The translations under genes were made by a program, and so were the position numbers. Below are positions 25,176 through 33,398 of a stretch of DNA of 64,000 bases, one piece after another (the stretch's first letter is position 1; each line of letters starts with the position of its first letter). Source of the DNA: Halodesulfovibrio sp. (GTDB taxonomy: Bacteria; Desulfobacterota; Desulfovibrionia; Desulfovibrionales; Desulfovibrionaceae); the NCBI RefSeq assembly GCF_025210605.1, contig NZ_JAOARI010000003.1, positions 1-64,000 of the forward strand. The letters run 5' to 3'. Below the pieces are notes generated by a model, which saw nothing but the letters and a program-made list of their open reading frames with translations, had not been told where the DNA came from and did no database searches.

Positions 25176-26328
25176 TCCACAGCAACCAAAACCGCACAAG
25201 GAAGCAGGCTTCACCCTGCCGGGCGTGCTGGCCTCAATCATCATATTTTTGATGATGCTGCCTATGCTCACCCAGCTTATTGATGACAGCCTTGAACGGA
25301 TAAGGCAGCGGGCTGTAGCAACCCACCTTTCCAGCGTTGTGGCGGCTGTCTCCAAGTACACCAAAGAACACTACGCGGAGCTGGCTGCCACAGCTTCTGC
25401 AACTCAGGGTACTGAAGTAGATTTCGCCACTCTCCGGACGGAAGGTTTCCTCACGGATACGTTTAACAGCGTCAACCCTTGGGGGCAGACATACAAAGTA
25501 TTCGTTTTTGAGCCGGCACAAGGCTCGTTGCAGCCAGTAGTGCTCACATACGGCGGCCGTACATATTCACCGGACAGTCCCAAATTCGCCAACACAACAG
25601 TACCGGCAACAGCAGCGCTTTCCGGCGGTGATGCCGGCTTTATTCCGACAGGCACACTACCTGGTCAAAGCAACGAAGAGTTACGCGGAATTTACAGTGG
25701 ATGGGTCTTTCCCCTTGCCGGCACCAACGTTCCGGTACCGGAACCGGGACACATCGGGGCAATGGTCTTCATGGACGACAGAGATATCCGGCAGGACTAT
25801 CTTTACCGCTTTGAAATACCGGGCAAGCCGGAACTCAACGAGATGTACACCGAACTGGACATGACCGACCACGCCATACGCAATGTTGATGAAGTCCAGT
25901 TCACAAAACACGACACGCTGCCGGCAGACTTCTGCAACTCTCCGGAGGATGAAGGCCGCGTATTCCTCCACAACGATTATGGCCTCTATCTTTGCCGCGA
26001 TCAAAAAGCGCAGACCGTGGCAGACACTGGCAATACAGATCTTGTTCGTACCACAGCGCTTGCTGCAAACGGCGACCGGTTCAAAAAGCCCGAGTGTCCT
26101 GAAGGAACCAACACCGCACCCGCAATCTTTGTCAGTCCAACGATCGTTGCCGAAAAAGCGCTGGCAAAGCCAATTGTCACATTTCAGTCATGGTCACTGG
26201 ACTTAGGCGATGAATGGGAAGTGAAGCTTCGAGTCAAAACTGACGAGGATGAAGGTTATCAATTCCCGACTTCAAACTATGCCCGCATGAACGTGCAGAC
26301 CTTCTGTGCCAAGGAAGCAAATAATTAA
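25162..26328 (+). CDS. pilV: PilV-like minor pilin / tip protein without shufflon
   Basis: A 388-residue prepilin starting at the ATG after CGGAGGCCGC. The leader ends EAG before FTLPGVLASIIIFLMMLPML. Mature position 5 is Gly rather than the usual Glu, tolerated in some minor pilins. The rest follows the PilV constant region (VVAAVSKYTKEHYAELAATA, FNSVNPWGQTYKVFVFEPAQ). R64 PilV C-termini are exchanged by the Rci recombinase; no rci gene and no 19-bp inverted repeats are seen here, so the tip is fixed. Confidence 0.85.
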   Translation: MSTRNPQQPKPHKEAGFTLPGVLASIIIFLMMLPMLTQLIDDSLERIRQRAVATHLSSVVAAVSKYTKEHYAELAATASATQGTEVDFATLRTEGFLTDTFNSVNPWGQTYKVFVFEPAQGSLQPVVLTYGGRTYSPDSPKFANTTVPATAALSGGDAGFIPTGTLPGQSNEELRGIYSGWVFPLAGTNVPVPEPGHIGAMVFMDDRDIRQDYLYRFEIPGKPELNEMYTELDMTDHAIRNVDEVQFTKHDTLPADFCNSPEDEGRVFLHNDYGLYLCRDQKAQTVADTGNTDLVRTTALAANGDRFKKPECPEGTNTAPAIFVSPTIVAEKALAKPIVTFQSWSLDLGDEWEVKLRVKTDEDEGYQFPTSNYARMNVQTFCAKEANN

Positions 26329-26356
26329 TTACATTTAATCATTTGGAGAAATTGTA

Positions 26357-26956
26357 ATGAAAAAACGATTCGTCAGGATTTCAATATATGTACTTGTCAC
26401 GCTGGCAATCACCTTTGCCGTCTCGTTTGCAAACGCTGACGACGCAACAAGCTTCAACCCCACGGCTGTTACAGTAAAAGCAGAACCGACCGGACTTGCT
26501 ATAGGCAGTGTGGTCGCTTGGCCACGTTCTTCTGTACCTAAAAATTACCTACGCTGTAACGGACAAAGTTTTTCCACCAGCTCATATCCTAAACTGTACA
26601 AAGCTCTCGGTAACAACAGAGTCCCTAACTATGATGGTGAATTTTTACGTGGCGCTGGTAACGGACGCGGCTCTGTGGGGTCAACACAGGGAGATGCGAT
26701 CAGAAATATTAGCGGTGAATTTTGGGCCGGCAAATTCAACTCAAAGACCTCTACGGATGAGCGGACATACGTCATTAATGATGCAGAAGGTGCGTTTTCA
26801 ATCAGTGGTTCATCCCGTGGAGGATGGGGCAGTCAAAGTGCCTGGCATTCAAGTTCTACAAAAAAAATACGATTTTCTGCCGATTCTCAAGTTCCGACGG
26901 CAGATGAAAACAGGCCACGCAACATTGCCGTTATGTATATCATCAGGGCTAAATAG
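26357..26956 (+). CDS. Exported tail-collar (tail-fibre-like) protein, candidate pilus adhesin
   Basis: A 199-residue protein with a signal peptide (ISIYVLVTLAITFAVSFANA). Residues 48-105 read AIGSVVAWPRSSVPKNYLRC, then NGQSFSTSSYPKLYKALGNN and GEFLRGAGNGRGSVGSTQGD. It ends in PTADENRPRNIAVMYIIRAK. This is the phage tail-collar fold found at the tips of tail fibres. It follows pilV and precedes trbI in the same operon, so it may be a receptor-binding subunit used with the pilus. It is AT-richer than its neighbours, consistent with separate acquisition. Confidence 0.8.
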   Translation: MKKRFVRISIYVLVTLAITFAVSFANADDATSFNPTAVTVKAEPTGLAIGSVVAWPRSSVPKNYLRCNGQSFSTSSYPKLYKALGNNRVPNYDGEFLRGAGNGRGSVGSTQGDAIRNISGEFWAGKFNSKTSTDERTYVINDAEGAFSISGSSRGGWGSQSAWHSSSTKKIRFSADSQVPTADENRPRNIAVMYIIRAK

Positions 26957-26964
26957 GTAACCTT

Positions 26965-28209
26965 ATGTCAGATACTCCAGACCCTCAAAGCTATGACCGC
27001 CCGAAGGTACGAGTCACCAAGTTAAATAAAAACTTGCTGTACGTAATATTCGCGATAGGGCTTGGCTTACTCATATTTCTTGCAATGGAAGTTGATCGTT
27101 CAACAACGAAAACAGTTAAAATGCAGGAAGAGCAAAATGCCCCAGCACCGCCAGACAATAAACTTCCTGTGGTTAACCCGGGTAACTCTGCTGGCCTAGC
27201 TATCCCAACGCCACAACCAGAACCTGCTAAAGACGAGTACCAACCTGAGCAAATAGTTGTTGTTCCAACATCAACAAGAAATCCAGCATTAGCTTTGAAA
27301 AACCGTGAGCTAGCAGAACTTCGCAAAATCAAATGGGAGCAATTGCGAAAAGCATACACGTCACCACTGGAAACTAGTTCGTCTATCCCTGTTATCAACG
27401 AAAAACAGGTTGTATCCGAAACTGCTGTGTCACAAAGCAACCTGCCCGAAGCAGCCCTTACTATCGTACCTCCTGCGGAAGGTATGAATATGTCCTCTAT
27501 TGCAACGAATGAATCCTATGACCCTGCTGATCAACGCGACAAAGAGACGTTTCTTTCTTCTCGTTCCAAAGGAACAACGCAATGGACGCTGCCACATAGC
27601 CGAACAGCCGGCTCTCCGTTTGAGTTGAAAACAGGAGCCTTAATCCCCGGCATTATGCTCTCCGGAATCAATTCAGACTTACCAGGGCAAATTATCGGGC
27701 AAGTTTCTCAGAATGTGTACGCCACTGCAAACGAACAGCATCTCCTTATTCCGCAAGGCAGCAGGATGATCGGCGTGTACGACTCTCGTATTGTTACAGG
27801 CCAGTCGCGTTTGCTCATTGCATGGAACCGCATTGTGTTTCCAGATGGCTCGTCCATCACGCTTGGCTCTATGCCGGGCGCTGACATCGCTGGGTATAGT
27901 GGAGTTGAGGACGAAACCAACAACCACTACCTCCGCATCTACGGTTCTGCTGTCATCATGAGCGTACTTTCTGGCGTCAGCGCTTATGCTTCTGACACCT
28001 TCAAAAGTAGCACCGCGCAAAACGACAAACCATCCCTGCAGGACGAATTAGGCTCTGCTCTCGCCAGCCAGCTCGGGCAAACCAGTTTAAAGGTGCTGCA
28101 AAAGAATCTGAACATTCAGCCCACACTAACCATTCGCCCTGGAAGCCATTTCAACATGGTTGTCATCAAAGACATTGTATTTCGCGCTCCATACACCAAC
28201 TGGAGGTAA
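26965..28209 (+). CDS. trbI: TrbI, VirB10-type channel protein
   Basis: A 414-residue protein: a cytoplasmic N-terminus, a membrane helix (LLYVIFAIGLGLLIFLAM), a Pro-rich periplasmic linker and a VirB10 domain (ELKTGALIPGIMLSGINSDL, LIPQGSRMIGVYDSRIVTGQ, RIVFPDGSSITLG). It spans the envelope and contacts TraG and the outer-membrane core. It is separated from trbB-H by the entire pil operon, which is unusual. Confidence 0.95.
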   Translation: MSDTPDPQSYDRPKVRVTKLNKNLLYVIFAIGLGLLIFLAMEVDRSTTKTVKMQEEQNAPAPPDNKLPVVNPGNSAGLAIPTPQPEPAKDEYQPEQIVVVPTSTRNPALALKNRELAELRKIKWEQLRKAYTSPLETSSSIPVINEKQVVSETAVSQSNLPEAALTIVPPAEGMNMSSIATNESYDPADQRDKETFLSSRSKGTTQWTLPHSRTAGSPFELKTGALIPGIMLSGINSDLPGQIIGQVSQNVYATANEQHLLIPQGSRMIGVYDSRIVTGQSRLLIAWNRIVFPDGSSITLGSMPGADIAGYSGVEDETNNHYLRIYGSAVIMSVLSGVSAYASDTFKSSTAQNDKPSLQDELGSALASQLGQTSLKVLQKNLNIQPTLTIRPGSHFNMVVIKDIVFRAPYTNWR

Positions 28210-28212
28210 CGC

Positions 28213-30282
28213 ATGAAAGAACAATCATACGGACTCCACGAGAAAAGAGAAGGACGTTCCGGAGCATGGCTCTATGTTTATCTACTTGTGCTGCTCTGTC
28301 TGGTACTCTTCGCCATGAGTATTGCAACACAGGAAGTTGCAGCAATGTACAGACACCATGAAGCACTCGGCGCGCCTCTTTTTGGTACGTATTACACCCC
28401 ATGGAATATCATTATTTGGGCAAATCAATTCCCGCAGGCACAGCAAGCTATTGATGCTGCCACGCAGAAAGGGCAAGTCGCATTTGCGCTGCCGCTAATC
28501 CTTATATTTGGCATCTGGCAACTCTTCATGCACTCACCAAAAATCTACAAACTGTTGCACGGTTCTGCACGGTGGGCAAAGAAAAAGGATATTCAGAAAG
28601 CAGGACTCTTCGCAACAGAAGGCGTGTATGTCGGCGGATGGGAAGATCCTAAAACACAAAAGTTACACTACCTGCGTCACAATGGGCCGGAGCATGTTCT
28701 TGCGTTTGCACCAACCCGTTCCGGTAAGGGCGTCGGCCTTGTACTCCCTACTCTTTTGAGCTGGCTCGAAAGCGCGATCATTCTCGACATCAAAGGAGAA
28801 AACTGGGCGCTAACATCCGGTTGGCGTCAAAAACAGGGGCAGCGCGTTCTGCGCTTTGAACCAACTGATAGTAAAGGAACTGGTGCTCGCTTTAACCCGT
28901 TGGAAGAAATTCGCCTGCATACAGCACACGCTATTCCTGACACACAAAACATCGCCAGTATGATCGTTGACCCTGACGGCAAAGGATTAAAGGATTACTG
29001 GAACAAAGCCGCATTCGCCCTGCTGGGTGGCGCTATCCTTCATTGCCTGATTGAGGTTCGCAGAAAAGAAAATAGGACTGCCACACTAAGTGACCTGTCC
29101 CTCATGCTTGCTGATCCGGAGAAAGAGAATGCAGTACTCCTGCAGGAGATGCTCATTTTCGATCACGGCAAAATACTGGAAGAATTTTTAGGCGCGAACA
29201 AGAGTGAAGCTGATGCCGTGCATATCTTCATTGCTTCTTCAGCCCGCGAGATGTTGAACAAAGCGGAAAACGAGCTTTCCGGCGTTGTATCCACCGCAGT
29301 TGCAAATCTGGCTTTGTACCGTGACCCCATCGTTGCCGCCAATACCGCAGCATGCGATTTCAGAATCAGCGATCTTATGAATGGAGATTCTGCCACGTCG
29401 CTATACTTGGTTATTCGTCCTTCAGACATCGATCGCTTGCGCCCGCTCATCCGTCTTATTCTTAACATCATCCTACGCCGTTTAACCGAAGAAATGGAGT
29501 TTGCAGAAGGTCAATCCGTTGCAGGTTATAATTACCGCCTCCTACTCATGATGGATGAATTCACATCGCTCGGCAAACTAGAAATCTTCGAGCGCTCTCT
29601 CGCGTTCATGGCTGGTTACGGCCTGAAAACGTACTTCATCGTGCAGGATTTAACGCAGCTTCATGCAGCGTATACCAAAGACGAAAGCATCATGAGTAAC
29701 TGCCACATCCGCATAGCCTATGCGCCGAACAAGATTGAAACCGCAAAAGTCCTTTCCGATATGACAGGAAAAACGACCATCGTTACGCGCAAAACATCGC
29801 TCTCCGGAAACCGTTCCGGTCATCTCGGAAGAGCAAGCGTAAGTATGTCTGAAACAGGTCGCGCGCTCCTTACACCTGACGAGTGTATGCGCCTTCCTGG
29901 TGCCGTCAAAGACGGCTCAGGAAAAATTGTTGAATCTGGCCACATGCTTCTATTTCCGGCCGGCTTCTACCCCATCTACGGTAAACAAATTCTCTATTTC
30001 CTTGACCCGGTATTCTCGCAGCGCGCCCTTGTGCCAACACCTGCAATGTCAGACAGAATTACTGAAACGCCACAGGAACGAGAAGCACGAGAGGAGCAGC
30101 TGCTTGTTTATGACGTAAACGCAGCCGCACAATCAAAAGTGTTGCCAATTACTAATTCTGACTCCGACGAATATGATTTTGAAGAACCGAATTTTGATGG
30201 TGAAGAGCCGGACTTCGAGGAACCAGACTTTGAAGAGCCTAGCTTTGACGAACCAACTTTCGATGAACAGGAGTCCGCATGA
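28213..30282 (+). CDS. traG: TraG, VirD4-type coupling protein
   Basis: A 689-residue coupling protein with two N-terminal membrane segments (YVYLLVLLCLVLFAMSI and FALPLILIFGIWQLFM). Walker A APTRSGKGVG is near residue 166 and Walker B LLMMDEFTSLG near residue 446. It recruits the TraI-bound DNA to the channel. The C-terminal end is a run of acidic pentapeptide-like repeats (EEPDFEEPDFEEPSFDEP) absent from RP4 TraG as I know it, perhaps a docking tail. It starts 3 bases after trbI. Confidence 0.95.
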   Translation: MKEQSYGLHEKREGRSGAWLYVYLLVLLCLVLFAMSIATQEVAAMYRHHEALGAPLFGTYYTPWNIIIWANQFPQAQQAIDAATQKGQVAFALPLILIFGIWQLFMHSPKIYKLLHGSARWAKKKDIQKAGLFATEGVYVGGWEDPKTQKLHYLRHNGPEHVLAFAPTRSGKGVGLVLPTLLSWLESAIILDIKGENWALTSGWRQKQGQRVLRFEPTDSKGTGARFNPLEEIRLHTAHAIPDTQNIASMIVDPDGKGLKDYWNKAAFALLGGAILHCLIEVRRKENRTATLSDLSLMLADPEKENAVLLQEMLIFDHGKILEEFLGANKSEADAVHIFIASSAREMLNKAENELSGVVSTAVANLALYRDPIVAANTAACDFRISDLMNGDSATSLYLVIRPSDIDRLRPLIRLILNIILRRLTEEMEFAEGQSVAGYNYRLLLMMDEFTSLGKLEIFERSLAFMAGYGLKTYFIVQDLTQLHAAYTKDESIMSNCHIRIAYAPNKIETAKVLSDMTGKTTIVTRKTSLSGNRSGHLGRASVSMSETGRALLTPDECMRLPGAVKDGSGKIVESGHMLLFPAGFYPIYGKQILYFLDPVFSQRALVPTPAMSDRITETPQEREAREEQLLVYDVNAAAQSKVLPITNSDSDEYDFEEPNFDGEEPDFEEPDFEEPSFDEPTFDEQESA
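30175..30276 (+). repeat. Acidic tandem repeats at the TraG C-terminus
   Basis: About six copies of a 15- to 18-base unit encode variants of (E/D)EPxF. Codons vary between copies (GAAGAACCG, GAAGAGCCG, GAGGAACCA), so the peptide pattern is kept better than the DNA. Confidence 0.75.
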
Positions 30283-30788
30283 AATGGTTCATAAGGCTTG
30301 TCATACTTACCGGACTATTCGCTGCAGCGCACAATGCCGGTTATCGCATTAACACAACACGCTCGTTGCCTTTCGGAGTCTATAAGACTGTTGCTGAACC
30401 ACCAAAGCGTGGAGATTTAGCAAGCTTCTGCCTTTCTCCGGAAAACGAATATCGCGAGCTGGCAGAAGAACGAAATTACCTTGGCTCCAGCTCATTATGT
30501 CCTTCCGGCCGGAAGCCTCTTTTGAAGAAATTAGCCGGCACAGCAGGAGACATCATAACTCTGCATCCGGACGGGATTCAGGTGAACAGCAAGCGTTATG
30601 CACTCACGATTAAAACGCATGACAGCAACGGACGACCGTTACCACGTAGATTGAAGGCTGGCATCATTCCGGCCGGCAAGGCGCTCATGCTCTCAACGTA
30701 CAATCCAAACAGTTTTGACAGCCGATATTTTGGACTTGTAGACGCAAGGACGCTCCACAAAGTCATCCCGATTTTCACCTTTAACTAA
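30279..30788 (+). CDS. traF: TraF, S26-type pilin-maturation peptidase
   Basis: A 169-residue protein of the signal-peptidase-like S26C family. An N-terminal hydrophobic segment is followed by the Ser motif NTTRSLPFGVYK (Ser near residue 28), the Lys motif KPLLKKLAGTAGD and C-terminal STYNPNSFDSRYFGLV. In RP4 TraF trims TrbC and closes it into a ring. The start overlaps the traG stop (ATGA). Confidence 0.92.
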   Translation: MKWFIRLVILTGLFAAAHNAGYRINTTRSLPFGVYKTVAEPPKRGDLASFCLSPENEYRELAEERNYLGSSSLCPSGRKPLLKKLAGTAGDIITLHPDGIQVNSKRYALTIKTHDSNGRPLPRRLKAGIIPAGKALMLSTYNPNSFDSRYFGLVDARTLHKVIPIFTFN

Positions 30789-30801
30789 CTGGAGTTTAGT
30801 C

Positions 30802-31029
30802 ATGACAACCAAGAACAACTATTTACACGATGCCGCTATGCAAGCCGATAAAGATGCTACTGAGCTGTCGGAGTTTAGTGAAGGAGTTCCTGTTGACCCG
30901 GATGTTGCTGAACACATGGGCGCGTTTGAAGAAGTAGCACTACTCTTTGCAGATATTGATAAGCCTATCGACCATGATCTACTTGCTAAAACCATAAAAG
31001 AAGTGGGGATTAAAGATCATGACGTCTAA
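30802..31029 (+). CDS. Small acidic hypothetical protein in the transfer operon
   Basis: A 75-residue acidic, soluble protein (DATELSEFSEGVPVDPDVAE ... EVALLFADIDKP) with CTGGAG before its ATG. It overlaps the next gene by 11 bases. I recognise no domain. Small acidic proteins at this spot are common in Trb-type elements. Involvement in transfer is inferred only from the operon. Confidence 0.65.
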   Translation: MTTKNNYLHDAAMQADKDATELSEFSEGVPVDPDVAEHMGAFEEVALLFADIDKPIDHDLLAKTIKEVGIKDHDV

Positions 31030-33334
31030 GAAACCGTTCCATCAGGAGTTTGCAGAACAAATAATTGAAGACCTGAAGCAAGGTACAGCCCCGTGGCAAA
31101 AGCCGTGGAAAACTGGTGAATTTCACCCGCCATTTAATCCTGTTTCCGGTACTGTCTACAGTGGCGTAAACTTTGTTTCCCTCGCTCGCTCGGGTTTCAA
31201 CGACCCGCGCTTTGTAACCTTTAATCAAGCCAATAAAGAAGGGTGGCGCATTAAAAAAGGGTCAAAAGCCCGCCCTGTAGTCTTCTGGCAATTCACAAAA
31301 GAAGTGGATGCAGTTGATGATGACGGAAAACCTATTCGAGACGATGAAGGCAAGACAAAGAAAGAAGAAGTGCGCTTAGAACGCCCTATTCTTCGCTTTG
31401 CCAGTGTGTTTCACGCCACACAAATTGACGGCATACCTGAATGGTCTGGACGGGATGTTAGCTGGAATCCGCACGAACGCAGTGAAGCGATTCTCGAAGG
31501 CTCCGGCGCATCTATTACCCACGACCAACGCGACCGCGCATTCTTCTCGCCAACCTTCGATGAAATCAAACTACCGCCTAAAGACAAGTTCGACAGCCAG
31601 AGCAAATACTACGCAACCGCCTTGCATGAGCTTGGTCACTGGACAGGGCACGAAAAGCGTTGGGACGGCACAGAACGTCCTTTTGGACCAAAGGGAACTG
31701 AGGAGTATGCACGAGAAGAACTCAACGCAGAAATCGGCAGTTGGATGACTGCAATGGAACTCGGCCTTGAGTACAATCGCGGTCAGCATCTTTCCTACGT
31801 AGACAGTTGGGTCAAGGTTCTGGAGAAAGATCCTTACGAGATTATGCGCGCTTGCCAGACAGCAGAACGCATAAAAGGTCACATGCTGGGCTTTGAGAAG
31901 GGAATCAGGATGGAAGAGCAACTGGATAAAAACATTGAACTGGAGCGGGATGAAGGAACGCACCCAGCAGTAAAACATAAGCGCTCTGCCGCTGAACAGA
32001 AAGAGGCAAAAATATATCTGGACGTTCCATATGAGCAAAAACACCTTGCCAAAAAGCACGGTGCTAAATGGGACAAGGAAGCTAAGAAATGGTTTGCTCC
32101 TGAAGGTGCCGACACGGAAGCGCTCAACAAATGGCTTCCTAAAGAGCAAGCGCAGGACGCTGATCTCTCCGTTCCAGCTCGGTCGGCTGAGAAGAAACTC
32201 GCCGAGACTAAAACTTACTTAGCCGTTCCCTTCTCTGAAAAGAATGCTGCCAAAAAGCTTGGTGCTAAATGGGATGGTCGCAAAAAGAGCTGGTATGCTC
32301 CTGAAGGCACAGAGATGAACGCTCTCAGCCGATGGCTACCAAAAGGAAAACATCAAGAAGCAAAATCTCAAATGTCTCCAGAGCAAGAGTTTAGCCAAGC
32401 GCTCCGTGATGCTGGTCTTATTATGGAAGGTCTTCCCATTATGGACGGTAAACTGCACCGTGTTCCAGTCGAAGGCGGCAAGACTACTTCTAAAGACGGT
32501 GCATACACTGGTTATCTCGACGGACGCCCTGCTGGCTTTATCGAGAATCACAAAACCGGATTCAAAACCAACTGGAAAGCCAACGGACACAAGCTTTCTC
32601 CGGAAGCTATGGCCGATATAAAAGCAAACGCAGCAGCTCGCCAACAAGCGCGTGATTTTGAGCGCAAAGAGATGCACGAACGCGCTGCAAAACGTGCCTA
32701 CGCTAAGTGGCGCAATGCCAAAGGTTGGGCACCAGACGATCAGCCATATCTGAAGAAAAAAGGCGTGAAGAGCCACGGAGTGAAAGTGGATGCCCAAGGC
32801 AATTTGCTCGTACCTGGTCGCGACACAAACGGTCGCATACAGACACTGCAAACCATTACGCCAGATAAAAAGCTACTGGAATCCGGAGGCGAAAAAGCCG
32901 GTGCTTTCCACATCATCTGCCACTACGGCGATATTTTGCCTAAGCAGCCCCTTCTCATCGCTGAAGGCTATGCGACCGGTGCCAGTATCCACGAAGCCAC
33001 ACGCAAACCTGTAGCAGTCGCCTTCGATGCTGGAAACCTCGAGCTAGTGGCAAAGCGTTTAAAGCAAGCTTATCCGGATTCGCGCATCGTAGTTATGGCC
33101 GACGACGATCATAAGCAATCAAACAATCCTGGCGTAAACAAAGCTCGTGCAGCAGCTCAGGCAGTTGCCGGCAGCGTTGTAGTTCCACAGTTCACTGATG
33201 CTGAAAAAGTAAAGGGACTGACGGACTTCAACGATTTGCACCAAGAACGCGGCCTTGACGCACTCAAAGTTGAGCTAAACGTCGGTATCCGCAAAGCGCT
33301 TACGCAGAAGCAGGATAAAGCTTTAGCTGTCTAA
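31019..33334 (+). CDS. TraC/ArdC-like protein: ssDNA-binding, zincin, two DUF5710 repeats and Toprim
   Basis: A 771-residue multidomain protein. Residues 5-290 are ArdC-like: an N-terminal ssDNA-binding domain (TAPWQKPWKTGEFHPPFNPV) and a zincin metallopeptidase with HELGHWTGHEKR near residue 203. Two DUF5710-like repeats follow near residues 330-370 and 395-435 (IYLDVPYEQKHLAKKHGAKW and TYLAVPFSEKNAAKKLGAKW). The C-terminal part holds a Toprim domain (LLIAEGYATGASIHEATRKP, VVMADDDHKQSNNPG). Similar proteins travel with plasmid DNA and protect it or prime synthesis in the recipient. No catalytic primase motif beyond Toprim is evident. Confidence 0.85.
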   Translation: MTSKKPFHQEFAEQIIEDLKQGTAPWQKPWKTGEFHPPFNPVSGTVYSGVNFVSLARSGFNDPRFVTFNQANKEGWRIKKGSKARPVVFWQFTKEVDAVDDDGKPIRDDEGKTKKEEVRLERPILRFASVFHATQIDGIPEWSGRDVSWNPHERSEAILEGSGASITHDQRDRAFFSPTFDEIKLPPKDKFDSQSKYYATALHELGHWTGHEKRWDGTERPFGPKGTEEYAREELNAEIGSWMTAMELGLEYNRGQHLSYVDSWVKVLEKDPYEIMRACQTAERIKGHMLGFEKGIRMEEQLDKNIELERDEGTHPAVKHKRSAAEQKEAKIYLDVPYEQKHLAKKHGAKWDKEAKKWFAPEGADTEALNKWLPKEQAQDADLSVPARSAEKKLAETKTYLAVPFSEKNAAKKLGAKWDGRKKSWYAPEGTEMNALSRWLPKGKHQEAKSQMSPEQEFSQALRDAGLIMEGLPIMDGKLHRVPVEGGKTTSKDGAYTGYLDGRPAGFIENHKTGFKTNWKANGHKLSPEAMADIKANAAARQQARDFERKEMHERAAKRAYAKWRNAKGWAPDDQPYLKKKGVKSHGVKVDAQGNLLVPGRDTNGRIQTLQTITPDKKLLESGGEKAGAFHIICHYGDILPKQPLLIAEGYATGASIHEATRKPVAVAFDAGNLELVAKRLKQAYPDSRIVVMADDDHKQSNNPGVNKARAAAQAVAGSVVVPQFTDAEKVKGLTDFNDLHQERGLDALKVELNVGIRKALTQKQDKALAV

Positions 33335-33337
33335 TCC

Positions 33338-33358
33338 TAGGGAGCTTCGGCTCCCTTC
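33338..33358 (+). terminator. Hairpin after the TraC/ArdC-like gene
   Basis: GGGAGC-TTCG-GCTCCC with a stable TTCG tetraloop, followed by only two T residues, 5 bases after the stop. It could be a weak terminator or an mRNA end-stabiliser before topB. Confidence 0.55.
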
Positions 33359-33398
33359 ACTTCCTCTCTACTACACCTACATTTCATAGGATAAATAT

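Noticed and set aside
25162..26956. Shufflon of pilV C-terminal segments
   Set aside because: No site-specific recombinase gene and no repeated inverted recombination sites are seen; the collar gene has its own signal peptide and start.
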